A stretch of DNA of 64,000 bases from Pleurostoma richardsiae (lineage: Eukaryota > Ascomycota > Sordariomycetes > Calosphaeriales > Pleurostomataceae), in contig JANBVO010000002.1 of the NCBI GenBank assembly GCA_030052745.1, forward strand, positions 1,240,001 to 1,304,000, read 5' to 3'. Numbering within the stretch: the stretch's first letter is position 1; every line of letters starts with the position of its first letter. The position numbers and the translations under genes were made by a program. Of the stretch, positions 46,070 to 56,486 are shown one piece after another. Under the pieces are notes generated by a model that did no database searches, was not told the DNA's origin, and worked only from the letters and a program-made list of their open reading frames with translations.

Positions 46070-47268
46070 CTACGAACCATTCCCGCGGCTGCCTTCCACG
46101 GCCTCCCTGTAGCTCGGTAGGGGCTCCGAGTGAATCGACGAGTTGCTCGAGCTCTCAGCAACGGAGCCATCATCCTTCTCTTTGGCACTTGCCAGCTTCG
46201 CCGCGAGAATCTCCAGCTTCTCATCTTTTCCATCTCCGACTACGACGTCTTTCTCCTTTCCTTTCTTTACACAGGCTGCGAGGTCGTCAGCGTCACTATC
46301 AGCTGGCATTTGTTGCACAGTTCTTGCCGCTCTTGCCCGCCGTCGTGCAAGAAGAACAATGACCGCGAAGATCAGGAGGCACGCGACACCCGAAGCCACG
46401 CCGGCACCAACTCCGACAGTAAGACCACGGTGAGAGTCGTGGCTTGAGACTTCCCCAGTGCCGGTGGGCGTTGCATAACCAGGGGGAGTCAAAGTCGGCA
46501 GCACAGTGCCAACGGTTGCTAACCCCGTCGCGGCTCCAGATGATGCTGTGGTAGGCGCAGTGTCAGGCGGGTAACAGGGGCCCCAGCTGGAAGGTCTGGA
46601 TGTGAGCCGGACATATGCGCACTGACAGGTCTATATCAGCTTGCTTCGACAATCTCACGCCCTAGGTATCGTCTTACCTGATTCATCTCATCCTGCGGAT
46701 CATCTCCATAAGGACCGCCAAACCTGTCCAGGGCCAGACCCAGTGTCACGTTGACACCCTCCAGATCAAGCCCCTGCGGCAGGCTGTCAAGAACAGGGCG
46801 GTCCTCGATAGTGCGGGTGAGGTTCATGGGCAGGTCTCCCTCCTGGTTCGAGCACCACGTGCCGAGCTCGAACTGAGATGAATTCCACGAATAGGTTGCC
46901 ATGTATGCCCAGCTGACCTCGTTGACAGCCATGTCGTCGTTGAACTGCCCAAAGTACAGGTGAACGATCCAGTGGGTTGTCCCATTCACCCGCTGTGCGG
47001 GGTCCGGGGCGGTGAAGTTCAGCTGGATGGCTCCGCCGAAGATGGGGAAGTCTTGCCGGACGACATTGGACGGTATAGGGACAAGGGCGCAGGGGAAGGC
47101 ATCATCATCCTTGGTCTCCAGTGGGTTGACGATGACATTTCCACTGACAAACAGATCGTCGGCCCCGACTTTCGGCCAGGAGAGGTCGATTCGTGGGAAA
47201 TCGCCGACCCAAGCAAGACCGCTTCCCAAGAGCAGGAAGGTGGTAACAAAGCTAAATGGCAGTCTCAT
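46070..47268 (-). CDS. BIM1-like extracellular domain protein with single membrane anchor (380 aa)
   Basis: Two exons: 47268-46678 and 46621-46070. A signal peptide covers residues 1 to about 19. The ectodomain follows the order of BIM1/X325-type copper-binding domains: a DLSWP segment, FPC, a basic-aromatic stretch leading into FPIFGGAIQLNF, a run of beta strands, ELGTWC, LPMNL, GVNVTLGL and finally NQCAYVRLTS (Cys198, created across the intron). In canonical members a His stands five residues before that Trp, at the mature N-terminus; here it is Arg (RIDLSWP), so the copper brace looks lost. A Thr/Pro/Gly linker leads to a membrane helix at about 264-288, then LARRRARAAR and an 85-residue charged cytoplasmic tail. 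The family call is pattern-based and moderate; anchor topology is clear. Confidence 0.65.
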
Positions 47269-47800
47269 CTCTATTCATGAATGAACCATATGATGGGAGA
47301 TTTCCGCTCAAGTTGCTCTTCAGGATAACCTCGTCGCAAGTTGGGCACAACGCCGCGGGGCATCGATCAATGACGATGAAGCCATCACGGAAGGATTCAG
47401 GATTGAGGGGGTCCAACCATACCTTATTAGTCTGCGAAAACTCGTATTTGCGATAAACTTGCAGCACACCACGAAGCTGTCGGCCCCAATCACGCCCTGG
47501 CTGTTAGGCAGCGAGCCACCCCTCATGCGGAGCAGGAAACAGGGCTAGAACAGTAGAGGTGCTGGCTTGAGTTGGGAAGCCCAATCGGGACATTCGCCGT
47601 TTGGCTCGCATTAACGCCGTCCACATCTGCAGGTGTCAAGCTTAGCAAGGCCACACCCACCGGGCTGCTAACCGATGAAGTCTGATGTTCAGACATCAGA
47701 AAAAGGCAGTGTACTACACACGCACAAGCACGGCTAGGGAGTCAAAGCCTCTGTATTTTCGCTACGAAGCTGCGTGCAGCATCCCAATTAGGCCCATTTT
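47269..47800. other. Interval between the two tandem surface/secreted genes
   Basis: Presumed promoter of the BIM1-like gene plus 3' UTR of the upstream Hce2-like gene, both on the minus strand. No gene is supported; small frames at 47252-47526 are mutual shadows. Confidence 0.5.
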
Positions 47801-48675
47801 CTAATTCACACTCGGCCAAGGAGTAACAACCGCACGTGCATTTACGACCAACGCCTCTGTCGGTGTCGCCGTGGGTGAATGGCTATGTGTCGGGGCCTCA
47901 GTGCCGCTCGGCTGGGGTCCGTTGTAGCCATCCTTGAGCACAGCGCGGAACTCCAGGGCGGCCTGATCGTTAGGACCCAGATCGAAGCACTGCCCAATGG
48001 AGTACGAGCTCATCATGAACATGGGGAACTCCGGGTTCAGCATGACACCCTCGACGCAGGCGGCACCGAGGAACAGGGTGATGTCCATGTTTCCTACACT
48101 GTGTTCGCGCAGCAGTTAGCAAATTCTCCTCGCTCACTTCGGGTAGTAAGTTGGGCGATTTGTGCTTACCGAGCAGCAGCTGCGCGCTGGTCGACCCGCG
48201 CGATACGCAGCTCACAGGTACCGTAGTAGAGAAAGGGATTGAGGTATCCCGGATCACCCCACTGGCCGAGCTCGAAGTAGCCCACCTGTCGAGCCCAGGT
48301 CATGGCGAGTCTCGCACAGTCCTCAGTGCTCGGGTAGCCGACGTCGTGCCAGAGCGGGATGGGCATCTTCATCTGGGCATTGCACATAGTGGTGTTCTCG
48401 GGTCTTGAAATGAACGAGAAATGGTTCCAGCGCTCAGCAGGATCGGGAAGGGTGTCGTTAAGCGGAACGGTGATATCCTGATGCATGTGGAAGTACTTGG
48501 TCGTCGTGGTGTTGACGAACGTGATTCCTTCGCGGATGTATGTCGTGATGGTCTCACCGCTTGGCAGCGTTGCTCGGAAAGGAACCCATCTTGCATCGCT
48601 TCCCTCCCTCGACGCGATAGTGAGCGGGATGGCCATGACAAGCGATATGGCCGAGAAGAGGTTGAGGAAGTGCAT
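47801..48675 (-). CDS. Secreted protein with Hce2/Ecp2-like region (267 aa)
   Basis: Two exons: 48675-48170 and 48098-47801. The signal peptide is MHFLNLFSAISLVMAIPLTIA; an in-frame ATG at 48693 would add six residues. The Cys-containing half carries MCNAQM, STEDCARLAMTWA, GQW, LYYGTCELRI, then VGNMDITLFLGAACVEG created across the intron. The order C ... DC ... W ... GTC ... VGN.DI ... C resembles the Hce2 domain of Ecp2-type effectors and killer-like fungal proteins. The N-terminal part (IREGITFVNTTTTKYFHMHQDITVPL) is not recognised, and the tail is Thr/Pro/His-rich (EAPTHSHSPTATPTEA). There is no membrane segment. Family membership rests on motif order only. It stands directly upstream of the BIM1-like gene, same strand. 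Confidence 0.65.
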
Positions 48676-49373
48676 GGTGCCTAGTGTCTGCAAACAGTAC
48701 CGAAGTCTTAAGCCCTTCTGGTATAGCCTTTATGCAACAGATGGACATACCAGAGCCAGAGCACAACGGAGGAGCCGACCTCTTTTATATCAGAAACCTC
48801 GAGTTAGAGAAGAAGGTAATCCAGAGTGAAAGTTGTCGGATCTGGTGAATAGGTCCCTCTCGAATCTCGCTAGTTACAACAAATCAATCCACGATTAGGC
48901 GAGATGTTCCTGACTCTAGTGAATCGGACAACGCTGCATCAAATGGTAATCCGAGACTATTCATGTGGAAATAATCTTGCTGGTCGCGAACGCTCAACTT
49001 TCGCGAAGGAGTTGTGGTTTTGAGATGAGCTGTTTGACCACCCACAGTAGCCAACGGCTCCCTCCCACATGAGATGCCATAACCGGGCTGATCGCTGTAG
49101 GTGGTCACGATTTCGTGAGACGATTGCTCAGTCGTTGTAGCCAACAACCGATAGTATATCTCTTGTTTGCCCTTGGCGTCGTAGAATAAGCGCTCTTTCA
49201 TTACCTGAAAAAAAAAAAGAGAACGCGGAGTATCTACAAACAGGAAGTGCAGGCGCTCAAAATGGATGAAAACCCAGATATATGATGTAGACGATACGAA
49301 AGGAGGATAAGCACCAAAAAGAACACGACCTTATCAAAAAGGCAAAATCCAAACGAAGATTCTGGCGAGGAAT
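48676..49373. other. Interval upstream of the Hce2-like gene
   Basis: Promoter of the minus-strand Hce2-like gene, then sequence up to tRNA-Lys. A short A-run sits near 49207-49219. No gene is supported; the minus frame 49201-48884 has no family features. Confidence 0.45.
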
Positions 49374-49459
49374 CGCCCGATGGGGGACTCGAACCCCCAA
49401 CATTCAGATTCCGCATTGTCGTAAAAGTCTGACGCTCTGACCAATTGAGCTAATCGGGC
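49374..49459 (-). tRNA. tRNA-Lys (TTT) with 12-nt intron
   Basis: An 86-nt gene on the minus strand. The acceptor is GCCCGAT / ATCGGGC with discriminator G. The D stem is GCTC/GAGC. The anticodon stem is TCAGA/TCTGA. After loop bases CT-TTT-A comes a 12-nt insert (CGACAATGCGGA) at the canonical position one base 3' of the anticodon, then A closes the 7-nt loop. The T arm is GGGGG-TTCGAGT-CCCCC. Mature length would be 74. Confidence 0.93.
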
Positions 49460-51691
49460 TAGATGGAGTTATCCGAACGGGCCGGTATTAGGTTTATCTT
49501 CCACCCTTGTTTTGTACGAACAAAACCACCGATTCTGTGGGGACGCTGAGCACAGACAGGGCAGGGCCCCCAATGGCGCTGTCTTGCGGGCAGGTGGGGC
49601 GACGACCTGCCTAGAGTTCGTTCGGCAACGAGCCCTGTTCTGGTACTGAAAAGCGTGTGCTCCCGCGAAGCAGGATGCTGTAAAACATCCGGAACCCGAA
49701 CCGGTATCGCGTCTCTTGTTCCTGGATGCCGCATAGGAAGAAATGATCGGAGGCGGAAGGTGCGGAGGAAAGGCAAAACGACATACATGCCCCGCTCATT
49801 GCATATCGCCGGCCATATGCGGTGAGGGTGTCACGCTTCACGGGTGTAGCGAACGGAGTAGAGACATTCAAAGGCTGCCCAGGATTCTGCTTGACCACCA
49901 ATGTTCCGGCTCCTCGGAGCAAACGTCGTAGATAATTCCAGTCCCAATGCCGACAGCTAAAGTGGCTCGGTTAACGTTTCCCGCTTAGGCAACTTCTTCG
50001 TCGGGCGTGGTCCGAATGGAGTTGCATCAGGCTTTCGCCCCCTCCCTTGCTTCCATCCTACCGTCTCTTTAAAGTAGAGATACCGGGGAATTTGTGGCGG
50101 CTGGTTCTTTCTTGCCTCGATGTGCTCTGCATGTTTCAGTCGTGGGCTATTCTGCGCTGCCACCCTTCTGTTTGCCCCAGACTAGCAGGAACTGTCTCGG
50201 CAAGAAGCATCTAAGTCTCAATATTTGCCCGCCGCCGCTCTTGGCACCCGTGCACCGCATCACAGACGACAGCCGAGGGAAGGACGGATGTCCCATGTTT
50301 TCCAGATGAGCCTGCCTAGCCATAACCATGATCGTCTGACGCGTGTCCACGATCTGCCCTCGTTCGTTGAAAGGTTTCCAATATCACTGTTTTCTCATCC
50401 CTGCCGAGTAGGTATGCTCGATCAGAGAGCCTTCAAGTGAGCAGCGCGGCTTATTCCCAGAGCCACCGAAACCTTAATCCCGTCGCTTATAGCTGGCGAA
50501 TGCGAGGCCATGTCATGTCAGCAGGGCCGCACGCCTCCAGGATCTTGCCCCTTGGCGCTGGTGGACACCCAGCCAGCCCTCTCGCTAACCAACTGTATTA
50601 TTGCCTGCTTCACACCCCGGCAGTTGAAGAGGTGCGGACCTCCAAGAGGCAAATATCTCCGGCCGCTGACATCTCAACGTGGCTTACGGCATTCAGAAAC
50701 ACGGGCGCTACCTGGCAGCCTCTGATCCGTCATCTCAGGACTCATTGATCACTTTTCTAGCGTCTCCCGTGGGTGCTTCCTGCTGTTCCCTGGAGGCGCC
50801 ACTTTACCGCTAGCGGTGCCTGGCGCGGGCAACTTTCGCTTAAAAGCCCTTCTAGAAGGGCTCAAAGTCTCTCGGCGCTGCATCAGCTCGGAAATGGGCA
50901 CGAAAACGAAGACAAGGGCGCCCCCCCAATGCTCAAGGCTGCTGCTGGGCGCAACCCGGGAGGGGGAAACTCGGTAGTGCCGCGTTACGGTCAGTATCAC
51001 CAGGGTCAAGCCACAAACGGCGCCAAGGAGGTCGCGCTTCGTGGTGTCCATCTCCGCCGGGGTGCCCTTGCTGGCATCGAGTGCACTCATAAAGGAGACC
51101 AGTCACCCATTGCCCCATCCCACACCCAAGTCGCCGGGTTAAGCTTCGTCATCACTTTTCCCGCGGGCCCTAGCATTAAGGTTGACTCGACGTTGATACG
51201 CCTGTCTGTCTGCCGCACATCCGCTCCGGCTGCCTGCGCCGCAGGTGCGCCGCGGACCATATCCTGTTCTTGGCCTTGCATGCCTTCCTTCCATCCTTTT
51301 CCTGCGTCTATGCCCGAAGAGGCACTCATGCCCTGTTGCGTGTGACCCAGGGACACCACTCAGGGCCCGGGGGCTCCACGTAACCGCCTTACGTACCGGA
51401 CCACCCTCCGAACCTCCATCCCGGCAACATCGCATTCGGCTATTGTGGAGCCATTCCTCCTTTGGCCGCTGCCGGGACGGAGTCTGGCCGATTCGGGACC
51501 CAGCGGGCTCCGTCTTCTTTGAACTTGACTTCGGATTCACCTCACCTTCACGACCACTCGAGAACAACTTGAGAGTCAGGTAGCATCTCTGATCAAGCGA
51601 TTAGAGTCTCTCATCTCTATAAATGACCCCTTCTTTTCTCAGTTCCAGCAGTTCCCCCTGGTCCCAAGTCAAGTAACTACAGAAGACGTCG
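49460..51691. other. Gene-poor 2.2 kb interval
   Basis: No gene is supported. Candidate frames include a 113-residue minus frame (51090-50749) with one hydrophobic helix (DLLGAVCGLTLVILTV) and a 190-residue plus frame opposite it; they overlap and neither has family features. The right part near 51600-51690 is CT-rich and should hold the promoter of the carotenoid oxygenase. Confidence 0.4.
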
Positions 51692-53708
51692 ATGCCCCCG
51701 GCCGCAATGTCATCGCCAGAAGCACCCCCAGTGGCCTTGAAACAGCCCTTGCACCGGACCGCCGACCACGAAAAAGAGGACAATGAGCAGGCCGTCCAAA
51801 ATATGCAGAAACAACTCTATCATGAGTGGCCCAATGAAGCAGGTGTAAGAAAGCATCATTTCCATTCACGCTCATCCTGCCTCACGTTCACAAGCTGGTT
51901 TTTAGCTGACTATTTCTCGTGTTGTGCAGTTTGATGGATTAGACGAACACCGGGGCCCTATAGATGTCCCAGTCAAGGGCAGCATTCCTGCCTGGGCTGC
52001 TGGTAGCCTATTCCGCACGGGACCTGGCCAGTGCAAGGTCGAAAACACACCACGGGACACCATCTACTTGTCCCACTGGTTCGATGGCTTAGCACACACT
52101 CACCGATTCGACATCATTCCGGTAGACCAGGGCTCACAGTCCAACGGTCAGATTGAGCAGCAGCATGCCAGGGTCGTCTACTCGTCGAGGAGGCAGAGCG
52201 ATGAACTCGTTGCGTACATGCAGAAACATGGAAATCATAAGATGTTTTCCTTCGGCCAAAAGCGAGATCCCTGCCTCGGCATCTTTTCCAAGTTCATGAG
52301 CACATTTCTCGTGCCCCCTCCTAATGGTGACAAAAGGAAGTTGGAGAACGTGGCTGTGACAGTTCAGCCTCCTATCCCGGGGCTCCCATCTGCCTTGGGT
52401 GGTTCAGCTTCGTCGTCTTCAATCCCCTCATCCACTGCAAAAACTACTACAGTGAATGGCGCGCCGGTCAATAGCGACGGGTCTGGCAAGGTGACTGCTC
52501 CAGAGACGAGCGGTCACCGCGCTACGAGCATGTGGCTCGCGTCTGATACATGCTCCATGCGCGAGATCGACGCCCGCACCCTCGAACCCATCGGCTTCGC
52601 AACGCAGGAGAGCCTCCATCCTTCCCTCACCGGCCCGGTATCCTGCGCTCACTCTCAGAGGGATCCAGTGACCGGGGACTTCTTCAACTTCAACCTCGCT
52701 TTCGGCCGGACGCCCACCTACCGCGTCTTCCGCGTGTCCGCCGCCAGCGGCAAGACGGATATACTCGCCACCATAGAGCGGAAGCACCTCAGCCCGGCCT
52801 ATATCCACAGTTTCTTCCTGACCGCCAACTTTGTTGTGCTCTGCCTGCCCAGTGCGCATTTTGCCTTATCCGGCCTGAAGATCCTCTGGGAGAAGAACAT
52901 GCTCGACGCGATAGAGCCGTTCGACCGGAAGAAACTGTGCAAGTGGTTCGTCATCGATCGCCATCACGGACACGGAGTGGTTGCCGAGTTCGAAACACCA
53001 GCCGGGTTCTTCTTCCATACCGTCAACGCCTTCGAGGAACCCGTCGAAGGGAGCGGAGATGGCGAGGAGAAGGCGGTGGAAGTCTTCTGCGACGTGATGG
53101 AGTTCCCGAATCTGGACATCATGTATTCGCTGTACTACGATTCCATCCTCGACCGCGAAGGCGCGGCGACAGCAATGTGGGGCGATGAGGACAAGACCAG
53201 ACGCATGATCACCAGCCTCGCGCGGTGGAAGTTTCGCGTGCCCCTTCCAGCCGCCCCCTCAAAGGAGGGAGGAAAGAATACACCGTCCACGGGCAAGCTA
53301 CCCCTGACCCCCATACCAGAGAAAGTTCTCTGCATCCCCGGTCCGCACGCCGGCGAGCTGCCTACCATCAACCCGGCCTACCACACCCGCCGCCATCGTT
53401 ACGTCTATAGCTTGCCGAACCGCGGCCTGTCCACTGTGGTCGACACCCTCGTCAAGACTGACACACTCACGCGTGAGGCCATCATATGGGACAACCCGCG
53501 GGGGCACACGCCCGGTGAACCCATCTTCGTGGCCCGCCCTGGTGCTGTGGATGAGGACGACGGTGTGCTGCTCAGCGTCGTGCTAGATGGCCTCGCCCAG
53601 ACGAGCTACCTGCTGTGCCTGGACGCGAGGGACATGACGGAGTTGGGGCGTGCCGAGGTCCCCTTCGCTGTTTCCATGGGGTTCCATGGTGTGCATCTTA
53701 AGCTCTAG
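51692..53708 (+). CDS. Carotenoid cleavage oxygenase (643 aa)
   Basis: Non-heme Fe(II) dioxygenase of the RPE65/CCD family, which cleaves carotenoids, apocarotenoids or stilbenes. Two exons: 51692-51844 and 51930-53708. A start at 51707 (MSSPEAPP) is also possible. The join gives WPNEAGFDGLDEHRGPIDVPVKGSIPAWAAGSLFRTGPG, the classic N-terminal blade. The four iron-binding histidines are all seen: SCAHSQRDP (about 291), YIHSFFLT (about 344), FFHTVNAFEE (about 414) and GFHGVHL near the C-terminus. Residues about 150-180 form a Ser/Thr/Ala-rich insert. The length is closer to fungal CarX/CarT enzymes than to the shorter stilbene-cleaving CAO-1 group, but substrate is not assigned. No phytoene synthase or desaturase gene lies in the window. 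Confidence 0.92.
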
Positions 53709-54973
53709 ATTGCTGGTGAGACTAGCATTTGGAGTTCTGAAGGAGAACGTTGGCTCGAAATTGGGTTTGACGGGATAGGTCGAGGACTCTCATTGAAGCT
53801 CCTTGCTTGACTAATTTATAGGGTGGGTGAGATTTCAGTCTACTTTTGGTGGACATGTCATCCAATGTTGCAATAGCTTTAGGCCAGGGTAGTTGCTTTT
53901 GTACCATGTTCGAGTCCTGAGGAGGAGGAGATGACTGAGTATTGATGAAGCATATATAATGCAATTGTCGTTATAATGACCTTAAACTCCCAAAAATCGT
54001 GCCCGAATACAATGTAAAGTCGATTATAGCTCTGAGATCACCGTTACCAGAAAGTTCGAAGAGAAGAGAACGGCGGGAAAAAGAGAGAAAAAAAAAGTAT
54101 GCTCATCCCATGAGTCGAACTCCCCGCCCTTACGATGACAGTTTGACCAGAGCGAAGCGAGGGTGGACAACGCCGCCTTCTGCCACCGGCACGACACCAG
54201 CCGCAGCCATGTGCCGGCAGGAAATTTTGTACCTATTTGATTCTATACACCCTCATTCACTCGTCAGTCCGTTCCAAGTACGGAACATACCTACTCCGTA
54301 GCCACACCCCTTCTTGACTCTATGCTGCATTTGCACCACCATCGTCGTTTATAGCCCGGATTTGTCACTGATGTTACCTTCGAGCCCGCAATCTAGCCCG
54401 AGCATTTTCTACCCACGCACTTGGAACTCACTTCACGTGTTCATTGGTGGCGCTTCGTTCACCCGTGAGTAAGGAAGAGTCAAATTAAATCATGTTGTCA
54501 GAACTTGTGGATGAGTAGTGCAGTCGAGAGATCAATAGTAGTTTACTTAACTCTTGGAGGAGGTACGAGTCCAACAAGTAATGAAGTTGAACCAGTCTCA
54601 GTGATTTATTCTGACAATACTAAGTTACGGGCCTTTGGAGGACCTATTGACAGCACGACATCGACGTTCAGACGTATTTGCCATTGTAAACAAGTTGTCA
54701 CTTATAATTGCCAGTTAGTCCCATATGATCACATTCTTATCACTAAATTGCTTGTTCTTATTAGATCGTTTGCCCCAGTGCTCGTACAGACAAATTGCGA
54801 CGACGATATCCCAGGGTTAGAATGCCTGTCTCATTCGTTTCGTTGCCGTCGTTCCTGTAGCTTCACTGTACGAGGTGACCTATATGTATCATCATCTTAG
54901 CTATGTACTTCGAGTCCAAATCCAGGATTGTGTGTAAGGACGAACCTATGTTAGGCAGAGAAAATCCAGCCTG
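53709..54973. other. Interval between the carotenoid oxygenase and a tiny minus-strand gene
   Basis: About 1.3 kb. The 54480-54900 part is AT-rich and happens to carry an open frame of 131 residues (54505-54900) with no family content. A TACTCCGTA word is at 54292-54300. No gene is supported. Confidence 0.4.
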
Positions 54974-55207
54974 TTACGTATTCCTCGTAACCTCTCCTTG
55001 CATTTCCTTCTTCATGATGTCGACAGAGTCCAGCGATTCGTACGACCTGCTGACACCAAACGAGCCTTGCGTGCCAGGTTTGTCCTTGCCGTCTTTGGAG
55101 GATAGACCAAATATGGCACCAACTTTCGACTTGAGTCCGGCGGCTTGCGGTGCTTTCTCGCTCTGCTTGCGGGGATAGACATTGGGCATGGGATATCGGG
55201 AAGCCAT
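54974..55207 (-). CDS. Small hypothetical protein (77 aa)
   Basis: I place the start at 55207 because the ATG sits in CCGCCATGG, a near-ideal fungal initiation context, and a TATAAA box lies about 127 bases upstream on the same strand. An in-frame ATG at 55261 would add 18 Pro-rich residues. The product (MASRYPMPNVYPRKQ...) has a basic Tyr/Pro start, a short hydrophobic-glycine patch SKVGAIFGLSSKD and a Ser-rich end (SFGVSRSYESLDSVD). It has no signal peptide or clear membrane helix. I do not recognise it. Small size and lack of known relatives keep confidence moderate. Confidence 0.5.
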   Translation of the reverse strand: MASRYPMPNVYPRKQSEKAPQAAGLKSKVGAIFGLSSKDGKDKPGTQGSFGVSRSYESLDSVDIMKKEMQGEVTRNT

Positions 55208-56486
55208 GGCGGGCTGTAGGTAAACTGCAGGGAGGAATGGGAATAGGGGAGCTGTCGGCATCTGCCAAGGAGGTTTGTGAGATGGTTCGGTCTTCTTCCT
55301 TAGATCACCAAGAAACCGGGTGGGCTTGCTTCCTTTATATACATATAGGCGGTATCAGTCTTTTACCATCGGATTGCTGCGGTCTCGCGAGTTGCCGATA
55401 CTCCACAAGCCATCGTCCAGTCAGTTCCGGGCACCTGACCTACAATCATGTAGGGTGTAGGCCTCTTCCCCATTCTGCGAATTGCAGAAGCTCGTTAACT
55501 CACGATAGCTTCGAGCCATGGCAGAATATCGCTCGATCCCTGGGAGAACTCCGGAAGAACAAGACCTCCCTGTCATGGCCGCACTTTCCAACGACGTCCC
55601 CACGAGACAGGGCGGGCGACCCCGCACCTCCATGTGCTCGTATGATCCGGCGCTCCAGTCCGTCGACGACACGCCTCCAAGGCGCGTGGATATATGTGCC
55701 ATCGTCACCAGCGGACCAGCCGAGCAGCCGGTGATTCCTCTGGCATCAGCCACCTCCAGCAGCGGTCCGGATTCCAACTCCGCCAGCGGCATAAGATCCT
55801 TCCGCTGCTTATCAACCATACTCCATGATTCCTTCTTACTCCGTGTAAGTCGGCTCTCCGGAAGCTCGTGCCGGAGGTGGCTCATCACCAGCCGAAGTTT
55901 ACCCATCGCTTCACGCACCGGAGTGGCCGCCGATTGGCCGCTTCACTCTGGGGATTCACCACTACTGGTATTTTGTCAGCTGGCTGCATCGGAAAGCTGC
56001 TCATCGTCGAGGGCCTGCACGGGAACACACCTGCGTACACGAGGACCCTTTCCACGATGGTGGCTTGCATGGGGCAGCCTATGTGTGAGTCGCATGATTC
56101 AGTCGGTGAGGGCTGCTGCTGTGTGCAGCCCCGGGTATAAGACCCAACACCCGTCTTCTCCGTCCTTTACGAAACTGCAACCGCACACAAAACTCAGTGC
56201 AGGTTCATGCAACAGCTCGCTTCTCTTGGAAAAACACTTTGTCAATTCTGAATACCTAGTTGGCCTACAGGCAGGCAAGCATAAGGTCACTGGTATCGAC
56301 GTCAATGACAACCATATGAGCCGCCCAATCTCTGCCATGCCGACGACCAGGGCGAAGCAATGCAAGCCGCAAACTACCAAACCTCCCCTAAATAGCGAGC
56401 GCATTCCTCGGCTCCTATCATGTGTCCCTGTGGTTATACCTTACAGGGAACACATCCGATGATAGGATGATCTGTCAAAACTCTCC
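55208..56486. other. Interval upstream of the small gene, with ambiguous open frames
   Basis: The minus strand has a 165-residue frame (55918-55421) and a short one starting with a hydrophobic stretch (56404-56099). The plus strand has a 314-residue Ser-rich frame (55518-56462). They overlap, none has recognisable content and no intron set joins them convincingly. One may be a lineage-specific gene, but I cannot choose. Confidence 0.35.
55334..55339 (-). promoter_or_regulatory. TATA box of the small minus-strand gene
   Basis: TATATAAAGG reads on the minus strand about 127 bases before the ATG at 55207. With typical spacing, transcription would start near 55300. Confidence 0.45.

Noticed and set aside
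50749-51345. Minus-strand 113-residue frame with one hydrophobic helix, and the opposing 190-residue plus frame
   Set aside because: They overlap each other, lack family features and have no promoter or splice support.
55518-56462. Plus-strand 314-residue open frame as a gene
   Set aside because: Ser-rich text with no family features, no TATA or convincing start, and it overlaps equally open minus-strand frames. It is left as an ambiguous region.
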